Assembly: GCF_003013715.1 (NCBI RefSeq)
Contig: NC_072814.1
Location: forward strand, 496,001 to 560,000
Direction: 5' to 3'
DNA length: 64,000 nucleotides
Source of the DNA: Candidozyma auris
Lineage: Eukaryota > Ascomycota > Pichiomycetes > Serinales > Metschnikowiaceae
The translations under genes were made by a program, and so were the position numbers. This document shows positions 37,858-47,652 of the stretch, piece by piece (position 1 is the first letter of the stretch; each line of letters begins with the position of its first letter). A model generated the notes under the pieces. The model did no database searches and was not told the DNA's origin. It saw only the letters and a program-made list of their open reading frames with translations.

Positions 37858-40800
37858 ATGGAAAAGCCTAGATTCTTTAAGCCACGGTCCCTGGTGAAAC
37901 CCGAACCCGAGTTTACAGAAGGAAAGAACGTGCCATCGGATCCCCAGGAAGAGTCCGTACATGATAAGTGTGCTTCGCTTTTCGTGCAAGAAGACGAGGA
38001 TGAAGACGTCCTAATCGTTGAGGATAAGACGATCCTGAATGGAAACTCACAGGATAAGACGCGTTCAGCCTCGACATCACAGCCATCCATGGACCGAAGT
38101 CAGACAGGTGTCGAGGAGCACTCCACACTCATATCGCTGCAAGATTCCAGCGGCTCAGAGCCACGATTATCTCAAATTGGTTTTGATCTTTTTAAAAGCC
38201 AGCTCATATCCATCATAGGAGACGCATCCTCCAAGGCTTTGCATTATCTATATAAAAAGTATTTCAACCGTCCCAACTATATACAGCTCGCTACCAATGA
38301 GTACTTTAATGGCATCGATCTCAATAGCATAGAGGTAGCCTCGAAAGAGAAGCCCGTCAAAGATGAGGTCGCTGAGAGACAAGAGGAGATCAAAGAGCTA
38401 TATGAACGGATAAGAACGCAAGCCAAGCAGGATCAAGAGGAGTTAAAAGCTAAACTGTGGCAAAAATATATCGGAACGCTTTGTCTAGAAGCGTGGGCAA
38501 CGAGGCCCTATCTACGTTCGTTGAAGTATAAGCAACCTTTGGTCATTAAGAGATTGATCCCGAGTAAGATCAAGAGGTCTTCCAAGGTGCAAGCAAAGTT
38601 CGGAGATTCCGCTGTTATTCGTTTGTATACCGCTGGAAGCGATAATAGAGAAATTGGACGTCTTCCGGAGGACATTACTCGAATTCTCTCCCCGCTCATA
38701 GACTTAGATTTGGCTCATTTCGAAGCAACGGTCATGATGGACACGGGTAGCAGACTCTCAATCGGAGATTCATTCTATATTCTGATTCGCTGCTTTCTCA
38801 ACAATAACACTTTTATAAACCATGACAATTATGTTGGGAGTGAGGAGCTGGATGAATCAGCTATGAAGAAAAGAAAGGTTGCTAAAGGTGTGGGTTTCAG
38901 CTATGCTCAAGAGACCGACGGGGAGGCAGCTCTAAGACTTAAGCAGAAGTCTATATCTCGGCTCTTTGATAAATTGCAAATCGCTCCATACGATGAGAAA
39001 AAACCATCAAGTGACGAGCTAGTTGTTCTAGATGATGCTTCCCCGGAAGACTCAGTCAAGCAAGAGAGTGCACCAGTTGATGAACTCAGCCTTGATCAAT
39101 TGAAAGACTTTTATACTTCAAATCAACACTCCGATTATTTAAACGACTTGCCCGAAACCACAGTTCCTCCAGGTGATAACTTCAAACTAGAGCTTAGGTC
39201 CTATCAGAAACATGGTTTATCTTGGATGCTAGCAAGAGAAAAAGAGATTGATGTGCTCGAGGCGTTGTCGACCACCGACGGTGAGGTGTTTTCTACACAA
39301 AAGCGTCATGCAATCCGCCAAGATGATGGCGTTGTAAACCCACTTTGGAGCAAGTTTAAATGGCCAGTTGATCCTCAGGCTTCTGAGCCAGAGACAGGCG
39401 ATGAGGATGGTGAGTTTTTTTATGCCAATCTCTATAATGGTGAAATGTCGAAGGACAAGCCAATGATGAAAAGCTTTATGAGAGGCGGGATCCTTGCAGA
39501 TGAAATGGGTTTGGGGAAGACCATATCCACTTTGGCTTTGATTCATTCGGTTCCGTATGACACTCTGGCTATTCAATTTGAGCCCCCTCGTTATGCATCC
39601 AAGTCGACTTTGATCGTGGTACCCATGTCATTATTGTCACAATGGAAGTCCGAATTCGATCGTTCTAATAACAACAAAAATCATCGTTGTTACGTGTACT
39701 ACGGTGATACAGTACAAGCCGACTTTTCCCAAACACTTTGTGGAAGAAATACAAATATACCCATTGTTGTGCTCACGACATACGGAACTGTTCAAAATGA
39801 GTGGGCTCGATTTAACAAAATGCGTGATGAGAATGGTAATTTGCCCAAGCTAGGCCTTTATTCAGTTGAGTTTTTCAGGATTGTTTTGGACGAAGGTCAC
39901 ACCATCCGCAACAGGACAACCAAAACAGCTAAGTCTGTCCACGAATTAGAGCTGCGCAGAAAATGGGTACTTACCGGAACTCCAGTTGTCAACAGGTTGG
40001 ATGATATCTTCTCAATCGTGAAGTTCTTGAAACTAGACCCATGGAGTAATTTCTCGTATTGGAAAACGTTTGTGACTCTCCCATTTGAGCAAAAGAAATT
40101 TAATCAGACATTGGATGTCGTGAAGTCGATATTGCAGCCTATATTTCTCAGACGGACAAAGAATATGAAACTGAAGGATGGCCAACCTCTAATAAGTTTA
40201 CCTGATAAAGAGGTTATCATTCAGGAATTGGAATTCAGCAAGAGAGAACAACTCTTCTATGATTTTTTCAAGTCGAGAGCATTCCAATCCTTTAAGGAAG
40301 GCATGAAAAGTGGAGACTTGTTGAAAAAGTATACTCAAATTTTGACCCATATTTTGCGCTTGAGACAAATTTGTTGTCATGCGGACCTCGTATCTGGTAG
40401 CGACGAGCTTGATGAGACGTGGGCACAAGAGTTGGCAAGTTTTGAGGAGCCTTCTAAGAACGAGCGGTTTCAATCGGATACTAAAATGCGACAAGCGATG
40501 TATGCACTTTACAAGAGGATTGACATCCCGAACAGTGAATGCTCAATTTGCACACAGTCACCTATCAGCGTCGGTGAAATGGTTGTGACGGAATGTGGGC
40601 ACTCATTCTGTTTTCACTGTCTCAAGGAACATATTTATTTTCAAACAAAGAATGAAAATGATCCCTTATGTCCTGATTGCCGAGGATCAATTTCAATCTA
40701 CAGACTTTTTAAACTAAGGCTGAAAGAGACCGACAAAAAAGAGGTCAGATTCCATACTAATGAGGATGTTGATGACCCTAGTTCGAAGTATGATTTTCAA

Positions 40801-41373
40801 TTGTATCATTATGACCCAGATAAGGTTTCGACCAAGATCGAGGCGCTTATCAGTCATCTTCTTGCGCTTAAAGATCAGTCACCAGGCGAGCAAGTCGTTG
40901 TCTTCTCTCAGTTCTCTACCTATTTGGATTTGATAGAGAACGAACTCAAAGTGTTGGCAACCAATTATGACGATTTCGAGATCTACAAATTTGATGGGCG
41001 TCTTAGCATGAACGATCGAGAAAAAATCTTGCTGAGCTTCACAGCAGAAAGGAAGATTAGAGGCAAGATTGTAGTGCTTCTTCTTTCGTTGAAGGCCGGG
41101 GGTGTTGGCCTTAACTTGACGTGCGCCAACCGCGCATTTATGATGGATCCGTGGTGGTCTCCAAGTATAGAAGATCAAGCTATTGACAGAATTCACAGAA
41201 TTGGACAAGCACAAAACGTCAAAGTTGTGCGGTTCATCGTGAAGAACAGCATAGAAATGAAGATGTTGCGCATCCAGGAGAGAAAACGCATGATGGGAGA
41301 GGCAGTTGAAGTGGAAGAGGAAGAGAGAAGAAAGCAAAGAATCGAAGAGATCAAATTGTTATTCGAAGAATAA
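37858..41373 (+). CDS. RAD5: DNA helicase / E3 ubiquitin ligase Rad5 (SNF2-RING-HIRAN)
   Basis: 1171 residues from the first ATG at 37858; the frame begins earlier only at a TTG. Rad5 directs error-free post-replication repair by polyubiquitinating PCNA with Ubc13-Mms2 and by reversing forks. A disordered N-terminus is followed by a HIRAN domain (about 206-315, LCLEAWATRPYLRSLKY to RLSIGDSFYILIRCFL), SNF2 motifs with Walker A DEMGLGKT (about 548-555) and DEGHTIRNR (about 678), and a RING finger inserted at about 895-942 (CSICTQSPISVGEMVVTECG, then HSFCFHCL and CPDC). The C-terminal helicase half has VVFSQFSTYLDL, LLSLKAGGVGLNLTCAN, DPWWSPSIEDQAIDRIHRIG. The domain order is diagnostic. Confidence 0.97.
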   Translation: MEKPRFFKPRSLVKPEPEFTEGKNVPSDPQEESVHDKCASLFVQEDEDEDVLIVEDKTILNGNSQDKTRSASTSQPSMDRSQTGVEEHSTLISLQDSSGSEPRLSQIGFDLFKSQLISIIGDASSKALHYLYKKYFNRPNYIQLATNEYFNGIDLNSIEVASKEKPVKDEVAERQEEIKELYERIRTQAKQDQEELKAKLWQKYIGTLCLEAWATRPYLRSLKYKQPLVIKRLIPSKIKRSSKVQAKFGDSAVIRLYTAGSDNREIGRLPEDITRILSPLIDLDLAHFEATVMMDTGSRLSIGDSFYILIRCFLNNNTFINHDNYVGSEELDESAMKKRKVAKGVGFSYAQETDGEAALRLKQKSISRLFDKLQIAPYDEKKPSSDELVVLDDASPEDSVKQESAPVDELSLDQLKDFYTSNQHSDYLNDLPETTVPPGDNFKLELRSYQKHGLSWMLAREKEIDVLEALSTTDGEVFSTQKRHAIRQDDGVVNPLWSKFKWPVDPQASEPETGDEDGEFFYANLYNGEMSKDKPMMKSFMRGGILADEMGLGKTISTLALIHSVPYDTLAIQFEPPRYASKSTLIVVPMSLLSQWKSEFDRSNNNKNHRCYVYYGDTVQADFSQTLCGRNTNIPIVVLTTYGTVQNEWARFNKMRDENGNLPKLGLYSVEFFRIVLDEGHTIRNRTTKTAKSVHELELRRKWVLTGTPVVNRLDDIFSIVKFLKLDPWSNFSYWKTFVTLPFEQKKFNQTLDVVKSILQPIFLRRTKNMKLKDGQPLISLPDKEVIIQELEFSKREQLFYDFFKSRAFQSFKEGMKSGDLLKKYTQILTHILRLRQICCHADLVSGSDELDETWAQELASFEEPSKNERFQSDTKMRQAMYALYKRIDIPNSECSICTQSPISVGEMVVTECGHSFCFHCLKEHIYFQTKNENDPLCPDCRGSISIYRLFKLRLKETDKKEVRFHTNEDVDDPSSKYDFQLYHYDPDKVSTKIEALISHLLALKDQSPGEQVVVFSQFSTYLDLIENELKVLATNYDDFEIYKFDGRLSMNDREKILLSFTAERKIRGKIVVLLLSLKAGGVGLNLTCANRAFMMDPWWSPSIEDQAIDRIHRIGQAQNVKVVRFIVKNSIEMKMLRIQERKRMMGEAVEVEEEERRKQRIEEIKLLFEE

Positions 41374-41520
41374 CCCTACTTAACCAGGCAGTTTGCCTCC
41401 TTGTATATAACCCACCAGGGTGCAATGGTGGTGTTCACTGCATATAGATTATCAACACCAGGAGCGAGCAAAAATAAGGCGAGTAGATCTAAAAATCGTT
41501 TTGAGTTTGTTTACCGCACC

Positions 41521-43283
41521 ATGAAGAACCAGGATCAAAGTATGTCACAGATTAATCAAACGCAACGTTGAACACGTGAAATGATACCTCCAATTACGGT
41601 CGTTTCAAGAATTGCCATTTTTGTGTGACCCACGTTTTACATAGCCCTACTAACATCCAAGTTGTGAAAAACCTACTAGCAGATTTTGGTGTAGTTCTCG
41701 AAAAAGCAGACACGCTTGAAGTCACCAAACAAGATGTCGTTCCCGAAAAATTTCTTGAAAAGTCGCCTGAGTTGATCCTTGAGTCTTTACGCAAGCATCT
41801 GGAAAGTCACCCCAACGCAAAGAAAACTTCTATCAGACACAAACTCGACCAACTGAAATATACCTCGCCGTACCAGATTTATCATGATATTGTTGTTGCC
41901 TGTACTCTGGAAATATCAAAGCACGAGATAGGCACTGCTGATTACAAAAGTATTGATTATTTCTACAAGTTTGTGACTGAGCTCTTGCTAAGAGAAACTG
42001 GGCGTTTGGGCTTACAGATAAATAAAGATGATGATGATGTCAGTGAGGACCCCGAAGATGTACTCAACATTTTGCGTGAAAACTTCGACAAAATCTCTAA
42101 GAGCTACACCGTTGCTAATGGCGAAACAATTGTTTATATGAATAAGGTTGAGGAGCCTCCAACTCCCGCCTACCACAGTCTTTACACGGGCCAGCCTCAA
42201 CCTCCATCGGAACCGAAGTTCAAGACACAGCCGCTCTTCTCTAGTTTAACGGGTAAATCCGCACTTGATACAAGGAATACAATTGTTCCCGACCCATATC
42301 ATTTGGCTAAAGTTGTGGGCTCGACGAAGTCTATCATCACCAATACGGAAAGTTTGAAGAGTTTCGGTAATCCTACACTTAGAACTCCAGCAGCAGGGCA
42401 TACTGGCGGTCAGGTTTTGGATAACTTTTTTCATCCCAACTGGTATACGCTAGAAGCTCCAAGCTGGTTGATATACAAGCAGAAGGCTCTCAAGCCACCT
42501 GTGGAGTCCACGTTAGTCAAGGAGACTTTCGACAACGAGTTACGTACGTTCGAGAGAGTATCCCAAACCATCAGATCTTTCGGGCCCACCACTGATCTGA
42601 GAAAGTCTGTTTTGAGCTCGGAACTCAGAAACTCTGTCTGGTTTAATCACTTCGGCCTCAAGAAATTGGATGCGATAAAGCAAGCGTACTACGGACCAAA
42701 AGAGAAATCCAAGTCAATCAGTGAAACATCTAGAGAAATTCAAAACGCTGAGGATGCTATGGATGAGGACCGTATAACAGACCTGATTATACCAGAGGCT
42801 AACGGCAATGATATTGCTCGTAGCGTTGAACCAGTTTTTAAATCGGGCGAAATCAAGCTCGAAAATCTCGTGTACTATAGACCTGAAGTTGCGTCAATGA
42901 TAGAGGAGTTGAAAAAAGATAAGGACATAATCAAGAGGTCGCCCTCGAAGATCCAAAAGTTGATATCCTTTGATCTTTTGAGACTAAACAAGTTACGCCA
43001 AGTGAGATTTTCCCAGCAGTCTGCTGCGAATAAAAACACTCCAACAACTGCTGAAGTTGTCCTTTACAAAAAAATTATGAAGCTTCTCACTATCCTTCTT
43101 CAATCGAATGTCGGTCAGGACCAGTCATTCACGCATGAGGTAAGTAAAAAGATTCCTGTTCTTCTCAATGAGTACCCAGGTGTTTTGCCAGGGCATATGC
43201 CTTCTTCTTCATCTGCAATGCACAAGACAGCTAGACTAGCGGGTGTTAGAGGGCCCTACAAAAAAAAGAAGGGTTTCATGTAA
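41521..43283 (+). CDS. RSC58: RSC chromatin-remodelling complex subunit Rsc58-like, with one intron
   Basis: Spliced from a 19-nt first exon (41521-41539) and 41662-43283, giving 546 residues. The long exon has no usable ATG; splicing yields MKNQDQIVKNLLADFGVVLEK. Residues ~60-140 include YTSPYQIYHDIVVACTLEIS and DYKSIDYFYKFVTELLLRE, which I recognise from Rsc58 and which form a divergent bromodomain-like helical region. The rest is mostly uncharacterised, with a conserved WYTLEAPSWLIYKQ stretch and a basic C-terminus (RGPYKKKK). RSC remodels nucleosomes at promoters. Recognition rests on these segments from memory, so moderate confidence. Convergent with the NRAMP gene, 36 bp between stops. 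Confidence 0.72.
41540..41661 (+). other. RSC58: RSC58 intron (122 nt, phase 1)
   Basis: Donor GTATGT at 41540, branch point TACTAAC at 41648-41654, acceptor CCAAG ending 41661. The join A|TT makes Ile and links a six-codon first exon to the main frame. A CACGTG at 41573-41578 lies inside the intron. Confidence 0.92.
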
Positions 43284-43319
43284 ATTGTCTATCATGATTC
43301 TAATGCAATGTACTTTTAA

Positions 43320-44954
43320 TTAAACCTCGATTCCGATTGAGAATAAGTAGATCAAGTAAATGTTAAGGAAGGTGATGATTAGCCAGGTGGCAAAGGCGGC
43401 AATGTTGAGCCATTGCCCGTTTTCGTAAAACACAACCTTTGCACGAACATCTCCAGCGCCATCTTCAGAGAGAAGTGCGGTGTTCTCGTCTGCTTGGTCG
43501 GATGTTTTATCTACGACAGTCATATACTTGCGACTAGCCGTGAACCAAATCAAGGGGGCACTAACAGCCGGAAGGATGAAACTTAAAACAACCTGTGATG
43601 AGTTCATGATGGTAGCAACTCCTTCACGGCCCAAGATAGATATCACGATTAACACAGGGATAATGGCTAATACTCTGGTGATGATACGACGAACCCAAGG
43701 TTTGAAGGACCAGTTGATGAAACCTTCAGAAATAATTTGGCCAGCCATGGTACATACTATACCAGCACTCTGGCCAGAGAAAAGCATAGACAATGCAAAA
43801 ACCAAACCGGCTGCCGGGGAAATGTAGTGAGAAAGCATTTCGTAAATTGACAACAAGTCAGCATCATCAGCATCTGGTTTCCCATAAAGCGTTGAACCTG
43901 CAACGATAAGGATGGAGGCATTCACGAAGACAGCAATAAGGAATAGCGAGAGCACCAACTCTGTGTAAGAGTAGTTTAAACAATATCTTATTGCTGCCTG
44001 AGAAGGTCTGTATTTTCTAGCAAGGCTAGAGCCATCAGAGATTGCAAGAAACTTGTTGTGTGGTGTGTTCGTAATATCGCTCTCTGGTGTAGGTATGGCC
44101 ACAATTTCACCATCCAGATCGATGGCAACATTTCCAGACTTAATATCGTAATCCTTCAAACGAGATTGGACCAAAGAAGATCCAAGATACAAGGAGTGTG
44201 GCATCACTGTACTCCCCACAATACCGCAACTCAAAAAGAGAGCTCTTGATTCGGTAAACACCTTCATGTTCAATGGCAAGAAACCTTCGACGATCTTGCT
44301 GAGCGAGCCTGGCTCAAAGTCACACTTAGAGAGCTCGACAACAAAACAGACGCATGTGGCAGCGACCAAGACGGACACCATGATCTCGAACGTTCTCGTC
44401 TGACGTAAGTTGCCATCCTTGTGATAGGCAAACAAGATGATGAGAACATCCAAAACCGTAATCAACACACCGTATACAAGTGGGATTCCAAACAAAATTT
44501 CCAAAGCAATAGCCGTACCCACGACCTCGGCCAAATCAGTCGCGATAATTGCTGCCTCAGCACAAACATACAAGGACAAATTGAGCCACCAAGGCAAATT
44601 CAAGCGGCACATTTCTGCCAAGTCTAGCCCGGTCACCGTGCCCAATTTCACACACAAGCATTGCAAAATTACTGCGAACAAGTTGCTTAGAAAGATAATG
44701 ATCAAAAGACTGTATTGATAATCTGCACCTGAAGACACAGCCGTTGAGTAGTTGCCAGGGTCCATGTAAGCGACCGAGACCATGATCCCCGGCCCAATGA
44801 AAGAAGCATATTTACGTAAGATCGACCAGCTCCACTGGAGCGTCAGCTTCTCCTGACGGGACTGAGACATATGGTTTGTGGAGTAAGTGAGGTTATTAGA
44901 CCGCGAAAAAAGTGAAGGCAAGGTGGTTTTCGCTTCTTTTACATAAAGCCTCAT
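43320..44954 (-). CDS. NRAMP divalent metal (Mn2+/Fe2+) transporter, Smf1/Smf2-like
   Basis: 544 residues from the ATG at 44954. A second ATG at 44870 (MSQSRQEK) would drop a 28-residue basic leader, and either could be used. About 11-12 transmembrane helices. The two metal-site motifs are intact: DPGNYSTAV (Asp65-Asn68) on helix 1 and STVMPHSLYLGSSLVQ on helix 6. GLDLAEMCR and ATDLAEVVGTAIAL are typical of the Smf branch. It should import Mn2+ and other divalent metals with protons, at the plasma membrane or in endosomal vesicles. Smf1 and Smf2 cannot be separated by eye, so no symbol. A CTG-clade yeast may have several paralogues. Confidence 0.9.
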   Translation of the reverse strand: MRLYVKEAKTTLPSLFSRSNNLTYSTNHMSQSRQEKLTLQWSWSILRKYASFIGPGIMVSVAYMDPGNYSTAVSSGADYQYSLLIIIFLSNLFAVILQCLCVKLGTVTGLDLAEMCRLNLPWWLNLSLYVCAEAAIIATDLAEVVGTAIALEILFGIPLVYGVLITVLDVLIILFAYHKDGNLRQTRTFEIMVSVLVAATCVCFVVELSKCDFEPGSLSKIVEGFLPLNMKVFTESRALFLSCGIVGSTVMPHSLYLGSSLVQSRLKDYDIKSGNVAIDLDGEIVAIPTPESDITNTPHNKFLAISDGSSLARKYRPSQAAIRYCLNYSYTELVLSLFLIAVFVNASILIVAGSTLYGKPDADDADLLSIYEMLSHYISPAAGLVFALSMLFSGQSAGIVCTMAGQIISEGFINWSFKPWVRRIITRVLAIIPVLIVISILGREGVATIMNSSQVVLSFILPAVSAPLIWFTASRKYMTVVDKTSDQADENTALLSEDGAGDVRAKVVFYENGQWLNIAAFATWLIITFLNIYLIYLFSIGIEV

Positions 44955-45855
44955 ACACGTCAAGTGGCCGCAAAAGATGCTTCAATTGAGAAGGTTTACC
45001 GAAACATAAGCTTCAAGTAGTAAATGCGTGTAAAATGAAAGCTTTTTATTTACATAAACTCATTTTAAGCCCCTAGGACGTCTACTGTGGTTAAAGAAAA
45101 TCTGAAGTATGACTTCAAAAGTGTTTGCGCCTGTCCATATGCACATGATAGCCGATGGAAGGCAAGTAGAGCAAGTGATCGGAAGTAGCTGACAAGAGTT
45201 TGACGATTGACCTTTCAATTTTGATGAATAAATATCGAATGCGTACTTCTACACTGTTCTCAAGAATTGGTCTATTCCGAACCTCGGAAGCCCTGTAGGA
45301 TGTCCTTTTACATTGGCTAAGTACATCGAAGGTTGAGGCAGATTCGGTCAATACCTATGTGATTTGATGATTCAGTGAAATATGACAGCTAAAAGAAACA
45401 AAGAAATTCGCAAAAGCTAGAAGACAAAATACCAAATGTGAAGTAATTTGTTTGTTTGTTTTATCAATAGTTTCCTGGGATTAGACAGGTCGAGTGTAAA
45501 TTTCGCAACCAATAGTCGTTTTTACAAAAACTCTACGATATGAACACTAGCTATACACTTGAACGTTTTGCTCTTACAGGCGTCACACACACTTGTCATA
45601 CAATCAGAGAGCAGAGTTAAATCACTGTCTGTTGATTCCATCTTGCATTTTTTTCTTTTTGAAGTTGAACTTGACTACCATCTTCAAAGTCCTGTAAAAC
45701 CGTTCGGTGCGACACTGCTCGATCTCAACAGGCCTATCTGAACTTAATACTGAACACTGACAACACCAAGATTCCAAAAAGCAATACTTTCCCCTAGCAC
45801 CTTGCAATTGGATTTCATAAGTCGCCACTAATAGCTCCTCGCACATCCAATTGCA
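44955..45855. other. Divergent promoter region of the NRAMP and Mmc1-like genes
   Basis: About 900 bp, AT-rich in the middle, with no ATG-initiated frame that looks like a protein and no RNA gene that I can see. Its right end holds a 12-bp inverted repeat reaching the next start codon. Confidence 0.5.
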
Positions 45856-45856
45856 A
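45802..45856 (+). repeat. 12-bp inverted repeat ending at the start codon of the Mmc1-like gene
   Basis: TTGCAATTGGAT at 45802-45813 is the exact reverse complement of ATCCAATTGCAA at 45845-45856, separated by 31 bases. The last base is the A of the start codon. In RNA it could fold over the initiation site; in DNA each arm holds the palindrome CAATTG. Confidence 0.5.
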
Positions 45857-47562
45857 TGCTTTTAAGTCGAGCTCGGTCCGGTGGCCTCCAAATTGGCACA
45901 CTGAGGGTTCTTATACGATTCTCGCAATGGTTCAACAGCTCCAGGTCAAAACGTGCCTATACTTCCAAACCAGAGAGTAGCCCTAGCAAACTAGAACTTT
46001 CTCCAATAACTTCAATATCAGATGGCCTCAAAAAGTATGTTAGGTGGTACCCTCACGACACTGTGACATACTCTACCATACAAACGTATCTAGGGTTGAG
46101 AAGAAACACATCGCGTTCAAATATGATTCTAGTTGGTGTTCTATACGAGTCAGATAAAGTTCGCCAGTCGTCTCGTGTTATAGAGTGTCTTCTTGCTGAC
46201 CCTTTGTCTGCTAATAACGAAAATTGGTATCGGCCATTGGCCAACAGGTCCATGGAACAAAATAACCTCATCACATACACTGAACCCGATCCAAAAGAAT
46301 TCATTCTACCTGGAGCTTTCGAAAGGACTGTAGGAAAGTATGTTGTCCCATCACCAATACTCAGTCCAGAACTCAGACGAACGTACCGCGAGATATTTGA
46401 GCCTCTGGAGTCTACACCCAATAGCTTGGCAATCCTCGAGATCAACAAGGAGAGTGATGTCCACAAACTAACCGACAATTGCCAATTCTTCATTTATGTC
46501 ACTAGCGAGTTCTCCACCCTCATGGATAACCTTCCTCGTCATGTGCAAAAGAAAATAATGCTTACAATCATCGACAACACTGAATTCTCTCCACTGTCTG
46601 CCGAACTGACCCCAGTCACCTTTGAACGCTCAAATGCCGTCACACATCATTCCATTAAGATCAACTCTCAAGAAGCTTACAGTGGAATTGAACTATTTTT
46701 AAAGGAAGACACAAGGGCAGCTTCAGAGTACTTCGACTCGTTGCAAAATAGTAACATAATTGAGGTCGGGAAGTTTTTGTCGTGGAATCTTCGAACGGAG
46801 AACTTGACATCCTGGATGTTTCACATCATTTGCACTGAGATCGCCCGCAACAGTCTCTCAGAAACGAGAATTAAACAGATCTACGAAGACCTTAAACTTA
46901 ACAGTTTGGTTGAATGTAGCCGTGCAATGCACACGGAACTTCAAAAAGATTTTATTCCTCAAACTGACCGTTTTTTTAACAGAAAGCTCAGGTGGTGGAT
47001 GTTATACTGGAGGAATGATAATGTCGAGTACTGGCTTAAGGACTTTTTCCTGGAAAATTTTATGCCAAAAGGTATAGAGAGTTACAACTACGTCCGAGGT
47101 CAACTTACAGCCAGGCTTCAAGAGCAAAAGTTTGCTGTTTACTCTGACAAAGTGGGCGTGATCAATCCTTTGAAGGCGTTCAAAAGAGACCTTATAAATG
47201 AACGCATCGCCAATGAGATACAACCAATCGTATACAGCTGCTTAGCTGGCGCGTTTGTATATTACCAGCTTCCGTTGACTGTATTGTCGGTCTTGGGTTA
47301 TCTATTCGTTGGTCTTCAAGCCAACACTGCATTTGCTATCGGTCTCCTAGGCTGGGTTTTAGGATTTAATCACGTTTCTCGTGAGTGGGACCATTTTACC
47401 AAAAAGTGGCGTGCTGAACTTTACGAGCAGGTGAGGATAGTAATAAGTAAAGGCTGCATTGACGAAGGGCTTCTCAAAGAGCTAGACTCTAGATTTGAAG
47501 AGAGCATGATGCTAGCCATGATCAAGAAGCAAGTATTGGAATCCCTCAAAAAGTATCAATAG
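45856..47562 (+). CDS. Mitochondrial membrane protein of unknown function, resembling fungal Mmc1
   Basis: 568 residues. The N-terminus is basic with Ser/Arg and no acids in the first ~40 residues (MLLSRARSGGLQIGTLRVLI), typical of a mitochondrial presequence. The middle has an alpha/beta look but no P-loop. Near the C-terminus two hydrophobic segments form a hairpin (AGAFVYYQLPLTVLSVLGYL and AFAIGLLGWVLGF), followed by a charged helix (HFTKKWRAELYEQVRIVI). This 'degenerate dynamin plus membrane hairpin' layout is reminiscent of Mmc1, a fungal matrix protein linked to cristae, but the assignment is from memory and uncertain. Tail to tail with NFU1. Confidence 0.6.
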   Translation: MLLSRARSGGLQIGTLRVLIRFSQWFNSSRSKRAYTSKPESSPSKLELSPITSISDGLKKYVRWYPHDTVTYSTIQTYLGLRRNTSRSNMILVGVLYESDKVRQSSRVIECLLADPLSANNENWYRPLANRSMEQNNLITYTEPDPKEFILPGAFERTVGKYVVPSPILSPELRRTYREIFEPLESTPNSLAILEINKESDVHKLTDNCQFFIYVTSEFSTLMDNLPRHVQKKIMLTIIDNTEFSPLSAELTPVTFERSNAVTHHSIKINSQEAYSGIELFLKEDTRAASEYFDSLQNSNIIEVGKFLSWNLRTENLTSWMFHIICTEIARNSLSETRIKQIYEDLKLNSLVECSRAMHTELQKDFIPQTDRFFNRKLRWWMLYWRNDNVEYWLKDFFLENFMPKGIESYNYVRGQLTARLQEQKFAVYSDKVGVINPLKAFKRDLINERIANEIQPIVYSCLAGAFVYYQLPLTVLSVLGYLFVGLQANTAFAIGLLGWVLGFNHVSREWDHFTKKWRAELYEQVRIVISKGCIDEGLLKELDSRFEESMMLAMIKKQVLESLKKYQ

Positions 47563-47652
47563 AGAGTGAGTAAATGACTACACGCAAACTTATCATCATA
47601 AACGTATGCAAATTAGTGAATAAATAATGCTAAAACCTTCCCAAAGACTGTC

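Noticed and set aside
41625..41661. MTHVLHSPTNIQ as the N-terminus of RSC58
   Set aside because: It starts at a GTG and is intron sequence ending at a TACTAAC branch and AG acceptor.
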